Positions 6,425 through 9,487 of a stretch of DNA of 9,487 bases are shown here, piece after piece; positions within the stretch are counted from its first letter, which is position 1; every line of letters begins with the position of its first letter. The DNA is taken from positions 1 through 9,487 of the forward strand of contig JAUSPT010000013.1 of the NCBI GenBank assembly GCA_030652805.1, read 5' to 3'. A model generated the notes under the pieces. It saw only the letters and a list, made by a program, of their open reading frames with translations, made no database searches and was not told the DNA's origin. Position numbers and translations under genes: made by a program. Source of the DNA: a bacterium (GTDB lineage: Bacteria; JAHJDO01).

Positions 6425-8079
6425 TGATTTCAATGAAAGAACATGTTAAAATTGTCGATTTAGATGTTAGAGCTCAATGTGAGATTTCTTCTCAATGTAA
6501 TATTTTATTGATCAATACACTGGGTGGCATTGGTGATATTCTTTGTACTCGTTTAATATTTGAAGACTTAAAACAAGTGCCGAAGATAGGAAAGATTACT
6601 TTTGCAGTTCCATGTAAGTATTTATCCTTAATCGAGGATTGTCCATTTATAGATCATATCTTAGCAGTAGAGGATTTGAAGCCAAACTGTTATAATCAAT
6701 ATATTTTAGCTAAAGATATAACACAAGTTCCAGGAGAGATAGAATGCAGAACGATGCCCAATGTAACTGAAAATCGAGCTGATATTATAGCAGGATCGAT
6801 TGGTTTAAAATTAAAAAGTCATCAGGGGCATCTTACTTTTACTGACCAGGAAATAAAATGGGCACAAGAGTATATTGATCAATTTGGAAGTAATAAAAAA
6901 ATAGGAATTGCTCCTTTTTCAACACATCTTTCAAAGGATTTGGATATATCCTTGGTTGAACAATTAGTTCTTTGGTGCCAAGATAAAGATATTACATCTC
7001 TCATTTTTCATAATAAAGAAGTTAATATTGAAGGCGCTGTAATAATTAAAGATTTAACTTTGCGACAGTGGATGGCAGTAGTTTCTTTATTAGATGCTGT
7101 AGTAACAGTGTCAACAGCTATGTTCTGGATTTCACAGCTTACTTATAGACCTACTGTTGCTGTTTTTGGATGTGAAGATCTTCAGGTTTTTGGTAAATAT
7201 CATTTAAACTTATTGTCTGTCCAACGAAGGTCTATTAGAAACATACTAAAATATGCTTCTATAACAGCAAAGCAAGAAGAGATTAAAGAATTCCAGGGAG
7301 AGTGGTCGTATTGTCCTTGCTGGGATGCAAGAAAATGTGCCTTTAAAAAATGGAACGACTATCCCCCGTTATGTCTTGAATCAATAAAAGCGGACAAAAT
7401 TATTGAAAAAATTGAAACTCTTCTTGATGCGCCGAATTTAACATCATGCTTTGATGAAAACTATTTTATGACGCATGGACATCTCGGTTGGTATGATGGA
7501 AGTGCGTGGGGAATCCAGAACGAATTCCACAAGAAATACGCAGAGTTTCTCTTGACGGTATTACCGGCAATCCCCGGGAGGTTGCTTGACGTGGGAGGGG
7601 CATTCGGAGATTTGGTATATCATTTGCGAGAACAAGGTATCGATGCGTATGGAGTGGAAATTTCCGAGTACGCGGTTGAGCATAGGCATGTACAGACCTT
7701 ATATCAAGCTGATGTCTCAGAGAAAATCCCTTTTGCTTCAGAATTTTTCGATATGGTCATATCCCGGGATTGTCTGGAGCATATTCCAGAGGGAAAGATA
7801 TCCGCAACCTTGTTGAATATCAAAAGGGTTTTAAAAATTGGAGGCATGGCTTTTCTGGCAATTGCAACCAATTTTAGAGACAAGGAAACCAAAAAACGAT
7901 CTAATAAAATATTCAGAGATGCAACGCATGTGACCATCCGTGATTCCACGTGGTGGATTAAGAAATTGGAGCAAACGGGGATGGTAGAAGATCGGGAAAC
8001 AAGCCGACGTGCTATGGAGTATCCGTTAGCACACGATAATGATTGGAAGATTTTTGTATTTAGAAAAGAGCAGATTTAG
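6424..8079 (+). CDS. GT9/heptosyltransferase-like and SAM methyltransferase fusion protein
   Basis: This gene encodes 551 residues in two parts. Residues 26-270 look like a GT-B enzyme of family GT9 (LPS heptosyltransferase type). NILLINTLGGIGDIL (26-40) keeps the Asp38 that corresponds to the catalytic base of WaaC-type enzymes, and IGIAPFS (160-166) opens the second Rossmann half. The usual donor-site D-T-G-x-x-H is replaced by STAMFW (230-235). Residues 297-317 carry four cysteines (C-x-C-x5-C-x11-C). Residues 349-551 form a class I methyltransferase: motif I LLDVGGAFGD (387-396), GVEIS (410-414) with Glu412 for SAM ribose binding, and DMVISRDCLEHIPE (443-456). The expected role is addition of a sugar and methylation of a glycan or lipid-linked product in the cytoplasm; the substrate is unknown. 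G+C rises sharply near residue 349. The start at 6424 overlaps the previous stop by one base. Confidence 0.8.
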   Translation: MISMKEHVKIVDLDVRAQCEISSQCNILLINTLGGIGDILCTRLIFEDLKQVPKIGKITFAVPCKYLSLIEDCPFIDHILAVEDLKPNCYNQYILAKDITQVPGEIECRTMPNVTENRADIIAGSIGLKLKSHQGHLTFTDQEIKWAQEYIDQFGSNKKIGIAPFSTHLSKDLDISLVEQLVLWCQDKDITSLIFHNKEVNIEGAVIIKDLTLRQWMAVVSLLDAVVTVSTAMFWISQLTYRPTVAVFGCEDLQVFGKYHLNLLSVQRRSIRNILKYASITAKQEEIKEFQGEWSYCPCWDARKCAFKKWNDYPPLCLESIKADKIIEKIETLLDAPNLTSCFDENYFMTHGHLGWYDGSAWGIQNEFHKKYAEFLLTVLPAIPGRLLDVGGAFGDLVYHLREQGIDAYGVEISEYAVEHRHVQTLYQADVSEKIPFASEFFDMVISRDCLEHIPEGKISATLLNIKRVLKIGGMAFLAIATNFRDKETKKRSNKIFRDATHVTIRDSTWWIKKLEQTGMVEDRETSRRAMEYPLAHDNDWKIFVFRKEQI

Positions 8080-8090
8080 CTGGGGGATGG

Positions 8091-8095
8091 AAGGA
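8091..8095 (+). promoter_or_regulatory. Shine-Dalgarno AAGGA
   Basis: AAGGA sits 7 bases before the ATG at 8103, in the 23-base gap after the fusion gene's TAG. It supports 8103 as the start and argues against the out-of-frame ATG at 8087. Confidence 0.7.
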
Positions 8096-8102
8096 TCGGA
8101 AA

Positions 8103-8873
8103 ATGCTATTGGTCAATAAAATATTTGAAGAGCGGGATTTTCGCTGGCTGCCTGCCATAGATGACATTGACATAATACGTACACTCATGCGAAACGTTGG
8201 TCTTTCGCCAGGTTGGGATAACTCGAAAGCATGGGAAATCTCAATGATCTATGAGGCAGTAAAGCGTTGTTATGTTGGAACAAAATTTCTTGACATCGGA
8301 GCCGGCCAGGGAATTTTGCCGGTATTATTGAGCACAAAGGGGTACACAGTAACCTGTATTGATACCAAACCCGTGCCGGCGTTTGTGGAATGGTCCAAAC
8401 AGCTAAGTATAAAAAATGATGAAGGTACTATATTTTCCTTACCGTATCCCGACAGTAGTTTTGATGCAGTAACAAGCGTCTGCGTATTAGAACATATCGC
8501 ATCATTCCCAGGAGAACCAGAGCGTTGGGCAGAGATAGTTAATCCGACATTGGATGCTCTAATGGAGATCGCAAGGGTATTGAAAACCGGCGGATTAACT
8601 AGTCATACAGTCGATTTTTATTTTCCTGAGACGAAAAGCAATTTTGCAGCATATACTAAGAGAATTTTGCTTGAACTTTTCAGTCGCCTTGGTCATGTTT
8701 TCAAGGTGACGGGGAAAGTAAACTATGATGTAGATATTGACACCTATTTTTTGATAAATCATCGAGTTCATGAACCGGGGGAAGGTCTGGACAAAGATTT
8801 GGACAGATTAAAGCAAGGACTTCTTCCAGAATTTCCTATGACCAAAGCCATCTTTACTTTGCAAAGGATTTGA
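8103..8873 (+). CDS. Class I SAM-dependent methyltransferase
   Basis: This gene encodes 256 residues with the Methyltransf_11-type Rossmann layout. Motif I is FLDIGAGQGILPVLL (62-76), motif II ends in CIDTKP with Asp87 as the likely SAM ribose ligand, the acidic/loop segment is IFSLPYPDSSFDAV (110-123), and post-motif VCVLEHI (126-132) is followed by MEIARVLKTGG. An N-terminal cap of about 55 residues precedes the fold. The C-terminal part (about 170-256) is probably a substrate cap. This layout is common in O-methyltransferases and in enzymes that modify glycans, lipids or small molecules, and the sequence alone does not separate these. Its neighbours, a glycosyltransferase-methyltransferase fusion and a probable glycosyltransferase, favour a glycan substrate. 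It is not a close repeat of the methyltransferase half of the upstream fusion: the motif sequences differ. The next gene begins 2 bases after its TGA. Confidence 0.82.
   Translation: MLLVNKIFEERDFRWLPAIDDIDIIRTLMRNVGLSPGWDNSKAWEISMIYEAVKRCYVGTKFLDIGAGQGILPVLLSTKGYTVTCIDTKPVPAFVEWSKQLSIKNDEGTIFSLPYPDSSFDAVTSVCVLEHIASFPGEPERWAEIVNPTLDALMEIARVLKTGGLTSHTVDFYFPETKSNFAAYTKRILLELFSRLGHVFKVTGKVNYDVDIDTYFLINHRVHEPGEGLDKDLDRLKQGLLPEFPMTKAIFTLQRI
8863..8868 (+). promoter_or_regulatory. Shine-Dalgarno AAAGGA inside the preceding gene
   Basis: AAAGGA lies within the last codons of the methyltransferase gene, 7 bases before the ATG at 8876. Together with the 2-base gap between TGA and ATG, it supports both the start and translational coupling. 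Confidence 0.7.
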
Positions 8874-8875
8874 CC

Positions 8876-9487
8876 ATGAAAAAGTTTTTTTTCATTCACG
8901 AAGTAAATTGGGAACAAATTATTGGAAACCCCGATGGTTATTCCCAAAATGTAATTAACTGGATAAGGATATTCAGAAATTGGCAGGAGACTACCGAAAC
9001 CGCTCATTGGGCGGAAACTAAGAGTACATCGGAATATTGTGACCAGTTCGAGGCCGTTATGTTCTGGCTGTTGTGTGAACCGGACAATGAAAAAAAACAC
9101 GATAAATTTCTTGAAATGTTATCGGGCATTAAACACGCTAAAACAATCGTATATGTTGATGGAGTCGTGGGATGGCAGATGAATCCTTATCCTGTCGCTC
9201 TCAAGAAAAAATTTATGGATATTATGTCCATGGCGGATTTTGTTTTTTGCTACGGGCACCCGGAAAGCGACAGTTATTGGCGGGTACTATGTAGAGGATC
9301 GGATATTTACAGAATCGACAGACCATTTCCAGTCAGCGTCGGTAAAGTGCATAATATTGAAATTCCTTGGGATGTAGAGGATCAGAAAAAATATGCATTA
9401 CTGCAATCGCACAAAGGAATAGTCGGGGTAGGAAAATCATTGCAGAACATAAACGAGGAGAGAAATGCTATTTGCAGTCTGGCAGTG
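8876..9487 (+). CDS. Probable glycosyltransferase (GT-B-like), 3' partial
   Basis: The frame runs open from ATG 8876 for exactly 204 codons to the window edge. The start has AAAGGA seven bases upstream. The protein begins MKKFFFIHEVNW, followed by NPDGYSQNVINWIRIF, a typical opening for the acceptor half of a GT-B glycosyltransferase. Further on, KTIVYVDGVVGW (about 89-100) reads as a core strand and loop, MADFVFCYGHPES (about 119-131) resembles the 'ADFVF' strand at the domain interface, and GIVGVGKSLQNINEERN (about 180-196) looks like the loop opening the donor half. No donor-binding Glu or other decisive motif is in view because the C-terminal half is missing. There is no signal peptide or membrane segment. 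The family cannot be fixed; glycosyltransferase is the best reading from these motifs and from the neighbouring glycosyltransferase and methyltransferase genes. Confidence 0.55.
   Translation, partial: MKKFFFIHEVNWEQIIGNPDGYSQNVINWIRIFRNWQETTETAHWAETKSTSEYCDQFEAVMFWLLCEPDNEKKHDKFLEMLSGIKHAKTIVYVDGVVGWQMNPYPVALKKKFMDIMSMADFVFCYGHPESDSYWRVLCRGSDIYRIDRPFPVSVGKVHNIEIPWDVEDQKKYALLQSHKGIVGVGKSLQNINEERNAICSLAV

Noticed and set aside
7586-7949. Short frames on both strands inside the methyltransferase half of the fusion gene
   Set aside because: The in-frame methyltransferase motifs cover this region fully; the alternatives have no motifs or start signals.
8080-8102. Possible terminator or promoter in the 23-base gap
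   Set aside because: There is no inverted repeat with a T run and no room for promoter boxes; the gap holds only the ribosome binding site.

Overview
The window looks like part of the genome of a tailed bacteriophage or prophage, carried by a bacterium that cannot be identified from this sequence. All five genes are on the + strand and packed end to end: the largest clear gap between stop and next start is 23 bases, and two junctions overlap or nearly touch. I see no tRNA, rRNA, CRISPR array, insertion sequence or convincing terminator.

Positions 1-6099 hold the 3' part of one giant gene that enters from the left edge (2,032 codons in window, no start in view). It is a phage polyvalent protein, a large multidomain protein of the kind thought to be packaged in the virion and delivered into the host cell. 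In order it carries a divergent ADP-ribosyltransferase-like region, a zincin-like region whose metal motif looks broken, a well-formed ART-PolyVal ADP-ribosyltransferase, a long helical segment, a zincin with intact HELGH, and a C-terminal LPD38 domain. A 104-residue, probably beta-rich protein follows (6110-6424) behind a strong ribosome binding site; it is probably a small virion protein.

From 6424 the theme changes to glycan or small-molecule modification. First comes a two-domain protein: a GT9/heptosyltransferase-like half, a four-cysteine segment, and a class I SAM methyltransferase half. Next is a stand-alone SAM methyltransferase (8103-8873). Last is a protein that looks like a GT-B glycosyltransferase and runs off the right edge (8876-9487). 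Tight spacing and ribosome binding sites placed in or near the preceding stop suggest a single transcript with translational coupling. A plausible joint role is building or altering a surface glycan, either on the host (for example to block superinfection) or on the virion; this is inference.

Hand counts of selected 60-base lines show G+C of about 32-35% in the glycosyltransferase half of the fusion gene (6481-6540, 7021-7080) and about 50% over 7501-7680 in the methyltransferase half. The step falls inside one reading frame near an internal Met codon at 7468, which suggests a gene fusion of parts with different histories.
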